From Orientallactaga sibirica (lineage: Eukaryota; Chordata; Mammalia; Rodentia; Dipodidae), in the NCBI GenBank assembly GCA_036365145.1, contig JAEOAD010000005.1, positions 7,235,001 to 7,299,000 on the forward strand: DNA of 64,000 nt. Direction: 5' to 3'. How positions within the stretch are numbered: position 1 is the stretch's first letter; each line of letters starts with the position of its first letter. The position numbers and the translations under genes were made by a program. Positions 46,340-58,891 of the stretch are shown piece after piece. The notes under the pieces were generated by a model. The model had not been told where the DNA came from, did no database searches, and worked only from the letters and a program-made list of their open reading frames with translations.

Positions 46340-47240
46340 TATAGCTGTAAACTTTGCTTACCCCACAGGTGTGGGCTCACGATTCTGACTGTGTGTACAC
46401 AGTAGAATTAACCCAAGACATGGATGGAAGATGGTGGAGCCACGCCGCGCACCAGCGCAGTGAGCCTTCTGTAAGAACACGGCGGTGAAAGCACGTCTGC
46501 CCTCCTGGCTCTGATCCACTCTCACGAAGAACACAGCACTAGTCATTCTCCTGGAGCCGGTGCGACCTCAGTGGTGGATCACTGCAAGCCAATCACAGGC
46601 CGGAACGGCTTTCAAGGTATGTCTGCAGAGACTGTGCCCAAAACACAGCTCAGCTGCCTTTCCCTCAGTAACTCACACTGCATAGCCCACAACCTTCGGG
46701 ACGGTGCTGAGGGAAATGGAAGTCAATGGAATTGTCCACAGTAGTTTCATGAGGATGGATACAAGAGACCTGGGAGATTAGACGTTGTCTCTTTTTGCTG
46801 TGAACTCATCAACTGTTATTAAAAGAGACTAAAACATGCAAAGCATCTGTTTGGAAATTAGAACCTGTCAAGGTAATATGAACAGTAAAAACCTCAGTGC
46901 TCTGGAGGCTCCACTCTTACCACCGTCCTGTCTCCTCCCTTCAGAGCACTCCACACACGACAAATACAGTGTTACGTGTGCATGCTCCTTCAATTTTTAA
47001 AAATTTCCACATTTTGCCCTTCCCACCTAACCAAGGCTTAGAGATTTTCAAAGCAGAACATATAGTCTCTCTCCTGTTGGTCATACAGATCATTACTGAG
47101 TAAAATTGGATCGCGATGTCGTGGTTTCTATTGCTGGCTATCTTCTCAACCAAGTTGTAGTGAATGAAAAAGAAATACAAACGCAGAACCACAAAGGCAC
47201 CAGAGTTCCTTGTCAATACCTCCACCCATCATCTCCTCCC
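46340..47240. other. Intronic sequence, nothing recognised
   Basis: Contains a lone CCAAT (near 46,590) without other promoter signals. Confidence 0.4.
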
Positions 47241-47247
47241 TTCCCGG

Positions 47248-47408
47248 TTTTTTTTTTTTTTTTGGTTTTGTTTTCTGTTTTTTTTTTGGGGGGGGTGGGA
47301 TTCTTTGAGACAGGCTCTCCATGTAAGCCAGGCTGGCCTGGAACTAGTGGTCCTCCTGTCTCAGCCTCTTCGGCGCTGGCATTACAGACATGAGGCACAC
47401 GCCAGGCT
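47248..47408 (-). repeat. B1-like SINE, reverse, T-rich tail
   Basis: Interrupted poly-T/poly-G, then gccaggctggcctggaacta. Confidence 0.7.
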
Positions 47409-47414
47409 TAGCAC

Positions 47415-48404
47415 TATGTTTTGCATGGTCTCTCAGACGCACAGTGAACCAAAGCTGACTCACTCCAATGTGAAGATGTCTCCCAGGCCTTCAAGGAAAC
47501 GTCTCCACTACCATGTGGGACAGACTTCTTGCAGACTCCCTGGGCTGCCGGTTTAGCAAGTATTCTAGCTCATTCAGTCTGTGTTAGTATGGCGTGTTAA
47601 TGGGTCCGTCAGATAGGAGTTACGGGTGATGAGAAGGGTGATTTAATTTTACCAATTTTCTTATGTTCTCGCATGCCTGATCATGGAATTTGAGAGTTTA
47701 CCTGTCCTTTCATATAGGAAAATCGAAGTCATTTAGTAATATTTCTAGTTCTGTAATAGAAACTAACGGATGACATGATAAACGGACACGTTTTCTACTG
47801 ACGTCTTCATGGGAAAAGCAGCAGCTACCCGGTTGTCAGCGAGGAACTGTCTGTGCTACTGGAGTAAGGGCTTCCCGTGTGGGATCTCACTTAATCCTTG
47901 TGAGTTAAATGAGACCGTAGTGAAGAAATGATGAGCACAAGGTAAGGTCAAGAATGGGGAGCACCTGGGAAAAGCTACTTGACAACTTTCAAAGTCCTTC
48001 ACATGGGTATACTTTCTCTAAGCACCCAGTAGATGAGGCAGCTCACAGCGATTGAGCACCATCGCACTGGCCCTGCGCCCAGAAGCAAAGGTGGTCAAGT
48101 CTCTTAGTACCAGGATCCCTGCACGCCCCACTCCAGCTCTCCTAGGCTGCAGTGGTGATGCTCCTTAACGGACAAGTTCAAGTACAGCGTGACTCCATGA
48201 GTGGTCACGATGATCACGCGTGGGCGGCTGGCCAAGTGGACCCTCTTCTGTCCTAGTCCATGGACTGGTGGTGGTGGCTGAAGCAGTACAAACAATGCTA
48301 GCAGGACACATGGGACCTAGCAGCTAGCACGGCAGTCAACGGGCACTAAAGCGCCAAGCACCACACCAGCTTTTATGTAATTTTAGCAAGGCCCCATTGT
48401 GATC
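47415..48404. other. Intronic sequence, nothing recognised
   Basis: No repeat or coding signal supported. Confidence 0.45.
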
Positions 48405-48409
48405 CTCCA

Positions 48410-48758
48410 TGTGGTGGTTTGATTCAGGTGTCCCTCATAAACTTAAGTGTTCTGAATGCCAGTCTCCCCAGCTGATGGCAATTGGAAATTAAAGCCTCCT
48501 GGAGGTGGTGTATTGTTGGGGGTGGGTTTATGGGTGTTATAGCCAGCTCCCCCTTGCCAGTGTTTGGCATGCTCTCCTGATGCTATGGTCCACCTTATGT
48601 TGGCTAGGGGGTCATGTCCACCCTCTGCTCATGCCATCGTTTTCCCTGCCATCATGGAGCTTCCCCTTTGAGCCTATAAGCCAAAATAAACCTCTTTTTT
48701 CCCACAAGCTGCTCTTGGTCTGGTGATTTCTATCAGCAATGTGAACCTGACTGCAGCA
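48410..48758 (+). mobile_element. MaLR-like solo LTR
   Basis: 349 bp, opening tgtggtttgattcaggtg-like sequence and closing gtgaacctgactgcagca, with AATAAA at 48,685-48,690. 5-bp duplications CTCCA flank it (48,405-48,409 and 48,759-48,763), as expected for ERVL/MaLR elements. Confidence 0.75.
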
Positions 48759-49459
48759 CTCCATTTCGAGATATATTACCAAGTACAGAGAAGTTAACTC
48801 ACACAGTGACTGCAAAGTCACCAGCTAGCCACACTAGCAATGTACAAGTTCAGGAAGGCTCCAGAGTTCCTGTTGCTCCAAAAGTATTTATTATTTAACA
48901 ATGGAGTTTGTTTCCTGGAACACATTTCCTGAGTATTTCAGAATGAAATTCACCAACAATAGCTATCGTGATCAAATGGCCCAAAATAGAATCCAGTAGG
49001 AGGGTTAAAACTCAAGTAAGATAACACATTTAGTTAGAGGAGGGGCTAGCAAATATAGCCTGAGAGCCATGTCTGGCGCTTTTCTCCCTCCCTCTTTCCT
49101 TGCTTGCACATATGTGTGTGTGTGTGTATGTGTATGAGTGTGTGTGATATGCATGGGTGTGGTCAACATTACGGCTCTTCCTCCATCTCCTTCCACCTTA
49201 CTGTGAGACAGGGTCTCAGCTAGACTAGCTCACCAGCAAGTCCTGGGGTTTCTCCTCTCTTCACCTGTCCAACCTGGCACTACATGGGTGCAGAGACTCT
49301 CAGTTTTTTTGCTCGTACAGAAAGCACTTTACACCTGAACCAACTTCCCAGCCCCCACATAAGGGATGTGCAGCACAGCCCGATTTTAATTTGTGCCTGT
49401 TTAATGGCCAATTAAATACACACACACACACCTGCACACACCCCTGTTTGTATTCACAT

Positions 49460-49960
49460 ATGCTCTTTGTCCAAGTATTTTGTATATTATAAACCTAGGT
49501 TGTTTTCTTATAGGTGAGTTTTATAGGTGAGATTCTGGATAGAAGTCACTGGTCAGATATATGATTTGAATTTATTTCTCCCCCAGCCTATAATTTGTTG
49601 TAGAACTTTGAATGGATGTCCCCCAATAGACTCAGCAATTTATAAAGCCTGTAATTAGCTCCATCTTGCTGGAGGAGGTGTTACGGTGGCCGGCTCCTAG
49701 GGTCCAGCTCTGAGGTCTGCTGGAGGGTGGATCTGATTTCCAGCCGAAGGTATGGCAGAGGCTCGAGCTCTACACGGGGTGAAGGGGCAGCTTCTCCCGC
49801 CGTGATGGAACTTCCCCTGGATCTGTAAGCGTCAGTAAATCCCTTCCCTGTGCCTGGTCTGGAAGTTCATCCCAGCAACGGGAAGCTGACTGCAACACTT
49901 GTCTTTTCATTCTCCTACCATGCCTATCATAGAACAAGTCTGTAATTTAGAGGAAGCAAA
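49460..49960 (-). mobile_element. Old L1 fragment (antisense), split by an LTR
   Basis: Sequence like gtcagatatatgatttgaat and ttctccccca-type text resembles the reverse complement of the L1 ORF2 3' part; it resumes after the LTR as gtcttttcattctc. Heavily decayed, no open frame. Confidence 0.45.
49599..49897 (+). mobile_element. Diverged MaLR-like LTR nested in an L1 fragment
   Basis: About 299 bp, tgtagaactttgaatgg... to ...gaagctgactgcaaca; flanks TTTGT (49,594-49,598) and CTTGT (49,898-49,902) look like a one-mismatch 5-bp duplication. A variant poly(A) signal AGTAAA is near 49,833. Confidence 0.55.
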
Positions 49961-50393
49961 CTTTTCTTGAAGGATCACACTTCTGTTGGGCTATCTAATA
50001 AAACTCATCAAGTCCCCCAAATCTCAATGGAACATGGCCATGCTTTGTCTACAGTGGTTTTTATGATACATGGGAAGTAGGGACTCTGACAGCAGTAGGC
50101 ATGGCGGGATTATATTTATTTATTTTTCAGACACCCCACCCCATAGCAAACCAGCAACAGGAAAACAGAGGCTACCCATCTGCCACATGTTGCTGGGGAA
50201 TGTCAATGGGGGCTGTGTCTGTGAGGTCTATCTTCAGAGACAGCAGTATGTGTGCACAGTTGCCCTTTATACGTATTCCTCTGTGGTCCTGCACGCAGCT
50301 CTAGACTCCTTTCTCTTCCTATCCTTCAGCGTAAGGTCAGCGGACAAGAAAAGAGTATTTACTTGAATCATTCTTCCTAACTGTCTTCAAGTG

Positions 50394-50690
50394 GGGCTGG
50401 GAGGGTGGCTTTGTGGGTAAGAGTTCCACTCTAGCACCTAAGTACAAGGCTGGGCATGGCCGTGCATGTGTGTTACCCCAGCGCTGAGGGGCAGAGACTC
50501 CCTACTCAGCTCGTCGAGAGGAAAGACAGCCTGAGCTCCCTCCCGGTTCAAAAGAGATCCTGGAGCAAGGACAAAGGGTGGAAGGGACATCCTCCTGCGG
50601 CCTCCACCAAGGCACGCCTGAGACGTGCACACCCGCCCACGTACGCTTGCATACACCACGCACACACAGGTCACACTGTGTTACAAGTGT
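50394..50690 (+). repeat. Long composite tRNA-derived SINE
   Basis: Head ggggctgggagggtggcttt, B1-like middle (ggctgggcatggccgtgc), CA-rich end. Confidence 0.5.
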
Positions 50691-51355
50691 TCCAGTGTGT
50701 ATAAAATCCAAACGTCCTGTCTTTCCCCCATACCCCCTTCTACTCCTTCACTCCTGCTCTCCGGGGAGCCCTCAGCTGCCTCCCTGCTAAGGAACTGCGC
50801 AAGGCTGACCTAGTTCAGAGCAGCTGTCCTGGGGATGAGAGGATTCCACGCCAACACTCAACCTCCTTCCAGTCGCCTGGGCCTCACAGCCACTTTCCCA
50901 GCTTCCTACAGGCTGAACCACAGGACACAGTCCAGGCCTGAAAACCCAGCAGAGAAACGGGTCCCAGAAGAGGCAGGCAAACCTACCTGACCCCTGGGAA
51001 AGACGTTCTCCCTTGTGGAAGGAGAGGAGTATTTTTGGCCCCTGACTCTTTCCAGAATGGTTTCCTCTGGGGGGTGTGACAACTCTTTGTTTTATGCAAA
51101 GATGCACCCCAGTGGCATAATAGGCACTCAAAAACTGAATGATGTTGCTCTTTGGGGACACGAGAGCTGCAGTCTTGGCAGCCGCTCTAGAAACTTGAGA
51201 AGTTACAGGCGCAGTGATTTCTTGGGGCCTCCAAACAAACACGTGCTACTGAGGAGGGCCTGGAGGAATGGGGTGGGGGAGACAGGGCAAATGAAACTAC
51301 CCAGGTGGGAATACAACCAATTTACAGTGTGTTCATACATTGAAGTGCCCAATAA

Positions 51356-51357
<2 letters not shown>

Positions 51358-51401
<44 letters not shown>
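51358..51401 (+). repeat. (GT)n microsatellite
   Basis: About 22 uninterrupted GT units. Confidence 0.95.
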
Positions 51402-51543
51402 TTTTTCGAGGTAGGGTCTCGATCTAGTCCAGGCTGACCTGCAATTCACTCTGTAGTCTCAGAGTGGCCTTGAACTCATGGCAATCCTCCTACCTCTGCC
51501 TCCCGAGTGCTGGGATTAAAGGCGTGTGCCACCACGCCGGGCT
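51401..51543 (-). repeat. B1-like SINE, reverse, joined to (GT)n
   Basis: gtttttcgaggtagggtctc to ccaccacgccgggct. Confidence 0.85.
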
Positions 51544-51787
51544 AACAATTTTTTTTTAAATGGACTACTTATACATAGCAAGTGCATAGGCCACTGTTGG
51601 CCAGTCTTCAGTCTTACCCTTGAAGACCTGGACTATACGCAAAGGCAGAAGAGAAGTAGTCGGTGTGGGACACACCTGCCTTGTGTGTCAGTAGTCAAAA
51701 AGGTCTGATGGAAGTGGTGGACTTTTCTAAAGGGTTTGATCTTAGATCCAAGAAGATCCTGCAAGGTTGATGTACAGTTTATAGTTC

Positions 51788-52021
51788 TTTTTTTTTAAAA
51801 AAAATATTTTATTTATTTATGAGAAAGAGAGAGAGAGAAAGAAAGAAAGAGAGAGAGAGGAAGAGGCAGAGAGAATGGGCACGCCAGAGCCTCCAGCCAC
51901 TACAAACTCCAGATGCTTGTGCCCCCTTGTGCATCTGGCTTATGTAGGTCCTGGGGAATCAAACCAAGATTCTTAGGCTTCCTAGGAAGTGCCTTAACCG
52001 CTAAGCCATTTCTCCAGCCCT
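51788..52021 (-). repeat. B2-like SINE, reverse
   Basis: Long GA-rich tail; closes agccatttctccagccct. Confidence 0.8.
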
Positions 52022-52952
52022 AGAGTTTAAAGTCTATCATGATGAACTCAAATGGCAAAAGCACCGGAAAGGCAAGAGTCAGTCTGGAGCAGAAGTCCAT
52101 GCAGCATCACAACCAAGTGCATGATGTACAGCTGGATGACCTTGTGGTCAAGTTCAGAGTCAGAGTCAGAGAGAATAGAGGGACCTAAGCTCTTTGGCTG
52201 AGGTGCCTTCCCTGGTAGCCACCAAAAGTCCTGGCTTCCCAGGGTGGGAGCAGCAGTGCTCAGAAGACAGCCAGGGTCGGAGGGCGCCAGTGCTGGGTCG
52301 GGCATGGTGTTACAAGGTGAGGTCAAGTGCCGGCGGGCGGGGAGGCTGGAGTCAGGCTCGGGTGTGGGAGCCGCAGCAGAGCCCAGAACTGACGGCAGCA
52401 CAGCACATTTTGATGCTGTCTAGCACCCCTGGGCTGTGAGGTGGAGAAGACACGAATTTCATCAAGGCAAGGCTGGCATGTGGACAGAGGATAGGTCAGG
52501 GACCCACGGGACTTTCAGAGGCTTCAAGCTCATGGCCACTGGTTTGCCCTCTTCTCCCCGACCTGCGCCGTGGTCATGTTGGTAAGCACATGCACGCTTT
52601 TCTCTATGCATGCTATGCTGCAGCTTAAAGAATGTTTCGGGTTAACTTCAACATCAACTAAGACAAGAAAACAAAATTCTCAAGAAGGTTCCTGGAGATA
52701 CCAAAAAGGAATTAAGATACCCATGCAACCAAAATAAACAAGTTCACTCTCTTTTTAGAAGGATGAGACTATAGGTGAGAGGGTCCTGTGAATTCCAAAT
52801 GACCAAAACAATGAACCCTGAGCATCAAGGAATCTATGCTGCAGGACCGAGGCACAGGTGTGTGGTGGATCATGTGTTTAGCATCCAGAATCTAAGTTCT
52901 ACTCCCAGTGCCCAAAAACCACATATTGCAGGAGACTCAGAAAAACCCAGAG

Positions 52953-53089
52953 AAGCCAGGTGTGGTGGTCCACACCTGTAATCCCAGCACCAGTGGAAAG
53001 ACTGAATTGCTGCAAGTTCAAGTCCAGCATGAACTATATAGCCAGGCCTATATAGTGAAATTCTGTCTTAAAAAAAAAAAAAAAAAAAG
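52953..53089 (+). repeat. B1-like SINE
   Basis: Opens gaagccaggtgtggtggtcc; poly-A end. Confidence 0.7.
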
Positions 53090-53814
53090 ATCAAGAGAAA
53101 AAGCAAAGAAATGTTTATTCCAAGCCAGACCACAAGCTCTGGAAAAGACAGCAGAAGGTTCAAGTCTGCATAAATCCCATCTGGGGCTCCTCAGAGAACA
53201 GCCTTGGGTCTAATCTGTTCCTGCCTTATCTAATGAACCCAAGGAAAGCTTTTCATCCTGTGAAAGGAAACCTCCACCTCACTCTATTCATCGTTGTTCC
53301 CTCCTCCTCCACCAACACACGGAACAGGTCACAGCCCCCTTTATTCAGACAAATCATGCTGAGAAATACAAATTAGGAGGGCAGCTGTCTCCCTCAGCAG
53401 ATGCTGGCAGGGACGCCCACGGCAGTCATTAAAATGCAGAATAGCTGTGCATGGCACTGAGTCACTTATCAAGCCCCAAGGCTACAGCCACACAATACAA
53501 CCAGGACACAGAGCTAGAAAGGGAGGAGTAGAACTGGGGCTCTGGGGATCAGCGGGCCAGCACTCTTCAACGTCCAGAGCTGGGAATATTGTCAAACTGA
53601 GACTCGGATCTCGAGGCCAGGGTGAGACATTTGATAACGCTACGTTCCCAGCATTATGGTCCATTCCATCATGGCAGTACACGTGTACAAGATGTATGTC
53701 CCTGGTTCCTTGCTTCTTGGGGTTTAAACTTCAAGGACATAACCCATTTTCACTCTTCCGGAGGACAGGGATCATTCATAGTACTGAGGGAGTCATATCC
53801 TAATTTGGCATACA

Positions 53815-54152
53815 CACGGTTATCAGCTACTTTCTCGTTGCTGTGACTAAATACCCGAACAGAAGCAACTTGTGGGAAGAAAAGCGTTGAATTTGGCTTC
53901 TAGTTTCGAAGGCAACTTTCATCGCATGGCAGCCTTGGAGCAGGAAGCAGGGATCACACTGACAAGCAGGAAGCAGAGGACGTGGGGCAGGCGACAAAAC
54001 CTCAAGTCCAGGACCCAGTGACCCACTTTCTCTAGCAAGTCTCTGCCTCCTAAAGGTTCTACAACTTTCCCAAGTAATGCCACCAACAGGAGATCCAGTT
54101 TTCAAATACATGACCTATGGGAGACGTTTTGCATTCAAACCCTAACATTTCG
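53815..54152 (+). repeat. Unclassified medium-reiterated repeat
   Basis: Begins tcagctactttctcgttgct and continues gaagcaacttgtgggaag, phrases I recognise from a widespread rodent interspersed repeat whose family name I cannot fix. Ends near caaaccctaaca. Confidence 0.35.
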
Positions 54153-54191
54153 TTTTAAAAATTAAAACTAAAGTTAGTATACAGAAGAAAA

Positions 54192-54194
<3 letters not shown>

Positions 54195-54222
<28 letters not shown>
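54195..54222 (+). repeat. (CA)n microsatellite
   Basis: About 14 CA units; a second shorter run lies at 54,389-54,408. Confidence 0.9.
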
Positions 54223-54226
<4 letters not shown>

Positions 54227-54296
54227 TGCGTGCACACTACAACCACCAAATCAGAGCTAAGACGATGAAACTGTCATGAAGATAAATGAAATCGAG

Positions 54297-54410
54297 GGGC
54301 TAGAGTGATGACTCCGTGATTAAAGGTGCTTGCTTACAAAGTTTGCTTTCCCAACACGCATGTAAGGCTGGACGCAAAGTGAGACTGACACACACACACA
54401 CACACACAAA
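54297..54410 (+). repeat. B2-like SINE, shortened
   Basis: Head only, running into (AC)n at 54,389. Confidence 0.55.
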
Positions 54411-54454
54411 AATTCTTTAATAAGATAAAATAGATACGCTAAAAAAAAACCCTC

Positions 54455-54667
54455 AGGCTAGAGAGATGGCTTAGCGGTTAAGGCATTTGCCTGCAAAGCC
54501 AAAGGACTCAGGTTCGATTCTCCAGGACCCACATAAACCAGATGCACAAGGTGGTGCATGAGTCTGGCATTCCTCTGCAGTGGTTGGAGGCCCTGGCAAG
54601 TCCATATTCTCTTTCTCTGCCTCTTTCTCTCTCACTGTCTCAAATAAGTTAAATAAAAAAAAATAAA
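54455..54667 (+). repeat. B2-like SINE
   Basis: Opens caggctagagagatggctta; ends aaataagttaaataaaaaaa. Confidence 0.8.
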
Positions 54668-54789
54668 CACCTGCAAACTAAATACTCGGTCACTAAGCAG
54701 AGGTCACTGAAGAAAGAGAGTAAGATGATGTCATTGAGAGACCTGAGACAGTGCCCCATTCATGCAGGAAGAAACTGAGGTAAAGTCAT

Positions 54790-54818
54790 TTTATTTTATT
54801 TTATTTTATTTTATTTTC
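54790..54818 (+). repeat. (TTTTA)n microsatellite
   Basis: Five to six TTTTA units before a reverse SINE. Confidence 0.85.
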
Positions 54819-54829
54819 TGAGAAAAGCC

Positions 54830-55040
54830 CAACAGACTAGCCTTATTTTTATGTAAGAGAGAGAGGGAGAGAGAATATAAATTGGTGTCCCAAGGCCTCC
54901 AGCCACTCCAACTGAACTCCAGATGAGTGTGCCCCCTTGCGTCACTGTGCATTTGGCTTACATGGGACCTGGAAAGCCAAACATGAGTCCTTGGGCTTTG
55001 CAGGCAAATGGCTTAACTGTTAAGCCATCTCTCCAGCCCT
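54830..55040 (-). repeat. B2-like SINE, reverse
   Basis: Preceded by a (TTTTA)n tract; closes gccatctctccagccct. Confidence 0.75.
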
Positions 55041-55044
55041 AAGG

Positions 55045-57655
55045 TCATTTTAATTGCATAAAAACATGTAGCTAAGAAAAACTTCAATAACAAATATAGC
55101 TATTTAATAAACATTCATGAACGCATTCATGAACCAGAGGAAAGAAACCCAATGGGGACTTTTACCTGACACTGGTCAATGCAGTGTGCTGAACGGAGTG
55201 GGAGTTTATTGGCAAGCCTTGGTAACTAAGTCCCACTGTTCAGCAGAAGGGCGGGTCTGGTGGGAAGGGGCACTGGTGAGCTAGCTGGGTGTCCTACGAG
55301 TCCTTTCTCTGGCTTATTCATGTATTAAAATGGTTGTCTGCAAGTCATGATGGGAAATTAGCCAGCCTGCCATCACAGTCAGTATCTGTTAGGTACAAAT
55401 GAGAAACATCACAAAATATTGCACTGAGCACTTGGGAGTTGCTAGGAAACAGAGGTCAGGCAACACTCAAAGGCCAGGTTATTCCCATCCTTGAAGGCCT
55501 CCCCAGACTCCATTATATAAGACGCTTGTTCAGCACAGTGGACCCTGGGGCCTGTAGGGCTCAGCCTGGCAGCATCCATACCCAGCCTGCCAGTCGAGGA
55601 TTCTGGATTGTGGGACTTAAGCTGCTTAAGTCTGGATACCCCAGCCATCCCCAGGTCCCAAGGTCAGGAAAGCCTCCAGTGGATGAGGCTCCCTGCTGCC
55701 CTCTCTACAGTAGGGCCTTTTCTGCAAGACAGGGTGTGCCTACTATGAAAGAAAGGGTTTTAAATCCATGGCTCCCACTGACTGAGCAAGATGTTAAAAA
55801 ATAAAGGGGGTCTGGGGATGTACTGGCCCAGTTCAAGCTTCTGAGTTCCAACCCTAGCAAAACACATAGAACACACAAATCATAAAATAAGGGAGTTTTT
55901 GTGCACCTGGCTTTACACATGGGTACTAAGGATTGAACACGGGATGTTAAGCTTTGCAGGCAAGCACCTCAACCTCTGAGCCATCTCTCCAGCCCCTGCC
56001 AGTATCTTTTTGCATCCGAGCCTCAGACTGTTCACATGCTCCCCCAATGGTCTCTGCACCTCAGCCTTCAAAACAGCGCCTCTGCCTCTCCCCCACCCCT
56101 CCAGGCTGGGCAGCCCTGGTTAGTCAGCAGTCCCCACAGCACCAAACCGAGAGCAATCCATATGTCGACAAAAACCGCCAGAACAAAGGACAGAAAAGCC
56201 TATGCGCCAGGCCAGCTGCTAAAGGCTCTCTGAATATTCCCAGCCGCCTTCTCAATCATGTAGATACCTTATAGCAACATGTGGTAACAAGAAAAGAGGG
56301 CTGTGCTGAGCAGGCCAAGTGAGTCATGAGAACTGGCGATTGTGTGGTGGTTAATTTTCTTAATTGAGCATGAGAAGGGAAAGACTTTCTTTCACCCGGT
56401 GGACGTTGGCGGGAGCCCTGAGTTGGTGTCAACCAGGAAATGCCACTAGCTTGCTCCAGATGGCCAGAGCAACTGGACAGGCGTAGTCTGTTCGTTCAGG
56501 CCACAGACCACAAGCAAGGCTGGCCTAAGAGATGGCCAGTGACACAGCTTGGTGACTTTGGGCCCCTTTTGTTCCTTCAATAGCTGGCCCCTGTTAGAAG
56601 CCCGGAAATCTGAGTCAGATGACATCATGACCAGGTCCAACCTGTTCTTCCACCTCTGTTCAGGACCTCATTTCCCTAATGTGCCAGGTACCAGTGTCGG
56701 AAGACTCCAAGGGTTGCAGCTGAGCGCACCTGTGGTCCAATGCAAACGGACTAGCCTGCCCTTTCCTGGAATTATGTAATGCCATCACTGAATCAAATGC
56801 ACAGACTGACTTTTTGAATTAGCCCAAAAGAAGAAAAGTCAAGGTTAGGCCGATTGTCCTGCCATTCCTCAGAGTACTAACACTGCAAACTAACAGCCTA
56901 ATGCTGCTTCACACCTGGCTTCAGTAATCGCAGGGTCTTCTCCCGGCTTGGTGCATGTCTCGTCCTCCACTGCAGTAACTTGGTTTAAACTAAGAAATGA
57001 ATTCAGTATCAGCATGTGTCCAAGAAGTTTCACATTCAGATCCTGCACTTCACCCACCAGTGCTGGAGCTCAAGCGCTCCCTCCCTTAGCTGCTGAGACA
57101 TTTACTATGTGTGTCCTTAACTCACTTTCTTGTTGGTCCAAATTAAATTAAATTTCACATCTTTTACAAAAAGACTCCCAGATGGTTCTATTCTAGTGAA
57201 TACCCCCCCATAGAGGCGGAGGAAAGGGACACACACTACATTCTCTCTAACAGGGCTACTTTCTGTCACTTCCTAGAGGCAGACTTTGAGATTATCAGCA
57301 TGCAGTTCTCCAAGCCCGAACAGTGTTCCCTTGACAGGGAAATACCGACAAGAAGCACCTGGCACTCTAATGAACTGCTGTGGCCCTGCAGAGGGGCTGA
57401 AAGTAGGGCAGCCATTCATCGGAGAAAAGGGACAGCGTGCAGTCATGCCACAGTGGTGCAAGGCATGCTGGGGTCAAAGCTCCCCGAACACTGGCATTTC
57501 TAACACTGCTTACTAGGAAGGGAAACTACTTATTTAACATAATGGCTCAGTGCAATCTGAAAAATGGTCAATGGAAAATCCACAGTTAACAGCAATAGCC
57601 AATGCTACAATAAAAACCAGCTAATGTGTACCTGCCATTTTATTTTGAAAGCAAT
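55045..57655. other. Intronic sequence, mostly unrecognised
   Basis: Apart from a SINE piece at 55,888-55,997, short chance frames only; possible decayed repeat at 56,340-56,470. Confidence 0.4.
55888..55997 (-). repeat. B2-like SINE, reverse, head half
   Basis: From gtgcacctggctttacacat to tctctccagcccc. Confidence 0.7.
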
Positions 57656-57659
57656 TGAA

Positions 57660-57690
57660 ACAAACAAACAAACAAACAAACAAAAACCCC
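57660..57690 (+). repeat. (CAAA)n microsatellite
   Basis: Seven CAAA units. Confidence 0.85.
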
Positions 57691-58060
57691 GAAACAAGAA
57701 ACAGTAGCGATACCTTGAATTGGTGGGAATACTGGGGCTGTTATTGATACTAGGTAGGCAGATGCCAGGCCTGGCTACAGAACGCTCTAACAAGTGTCAG
57801 TAGAGCCCATACCATGTGTAGCTGCCCAGTCCAAAATGGGACTGGGCAGTGCTTTGACCGGATAAGAAAGAAAATGGCTGTGCCAGCAGGAGAGGTGGTC
57901 AAGGAGGAGAAAGGATGTGTAATTTAATTATGGACAGAACGGGAAATGGGAACAGAGACAGTAGGTTACAAAATGGAGGTAGATTTTGAGACCCCTGAAG
58001 TGGAGGAGTGCTCTGGGTGGGCCGCCAAGGCAGAGAGGAGAGGAGAGGGCAGGTACTCAC

Positions 58061-58260
58061 CGGCTAGGAGCTGCGGGAGAAGGGAGGCTGCTCCAGGAGA
58101 GCTGGCAGTGAGCGGTGGGGGCAGAGCCTGAGGCAGGCCTCCACCTAGAGGAGCCAGTCAAGAGCCCGGTGTGGGGGTGAGGAGAAGGGAGGGGCACTTG
58201 GCTGTGGCCCAGGGCTGGGGCTGGTGGTGGTGGTGGGGGTGGTCAAGGAGGGCAGGGCCA
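58061..58260 (-). other. GC-rich segment ending in a strong minus-strand donor
   Basis: The plus strand is G-rich (including GGT repeats near 58,218-58,238). The minus strand reads C-rich sequence ending CTAGCCG/GTGAGTAC, with donor GT at 58,060-58,059. A third, weaker candidate first exon; no core promoter motif recognised. Confidence 0.2.
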
Positions 58261-58696
58261 AGCAAAATTGCAGCAGGAAGCTTTCTGAGGGGAGTCATGG
58301 GCAGCTTCGATCCCATAGCCTCAGACTCATTACAGAATGTTTAGCAAGCAGTGTAGAGATTGCTCGAGGGGGAGGCCCAGTCCAGATCCCATATATCTTC
58401 CTTCCACTTTTCTCTTGAAAAGAAGGCGTATGTATCAAGGGCTATGTAGAGATATAATCAATGCAGCCAAGAAAAAGTTAAATGAAGACAGCTGAGAGGA
58501 TTCTTTAAAAACGCCTGCAGCAATGCAAACTCTTGGCAGCTGGGATCCTTAACAGCAGTTTCCTTAAACTGCCAGGCCCTGGGAGGCATTGTTACAACAA
58601 GCTGCCAGAGGTGGCACAGGAGGCTGAGGCAGGACGGTTCGGTTAGGAGTCCAAGGCTAGCCTGGACACATAACAAAGCCGGTCTAAAGAAAGGCA

Positions 58697-58865
58697 GGGC
58701 TGGGAGATGGCTCAGTACTTAAAGGGCTTGCTGGAATAGCCTGTTGGCCTGGGTTCAGATTCTGCAGTACCCAGATGCACAAAGTGGCACATGCATGGCA
58801 TCTGTAGTTAGTTTGAAGTGGCAAGAGGCCCTGGTATGCCCATCTTCTCTGTCTCCCTTTCACTC
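58697..58865 (+). repeat. B2-like SINE, first of a tandem pair
   Basis: Opens cagggctgggagatggctca. Confidence 0.7.
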
Positions 58866-58891
58866 CACTTTTTCTTTTTTAAACAGAAAGG

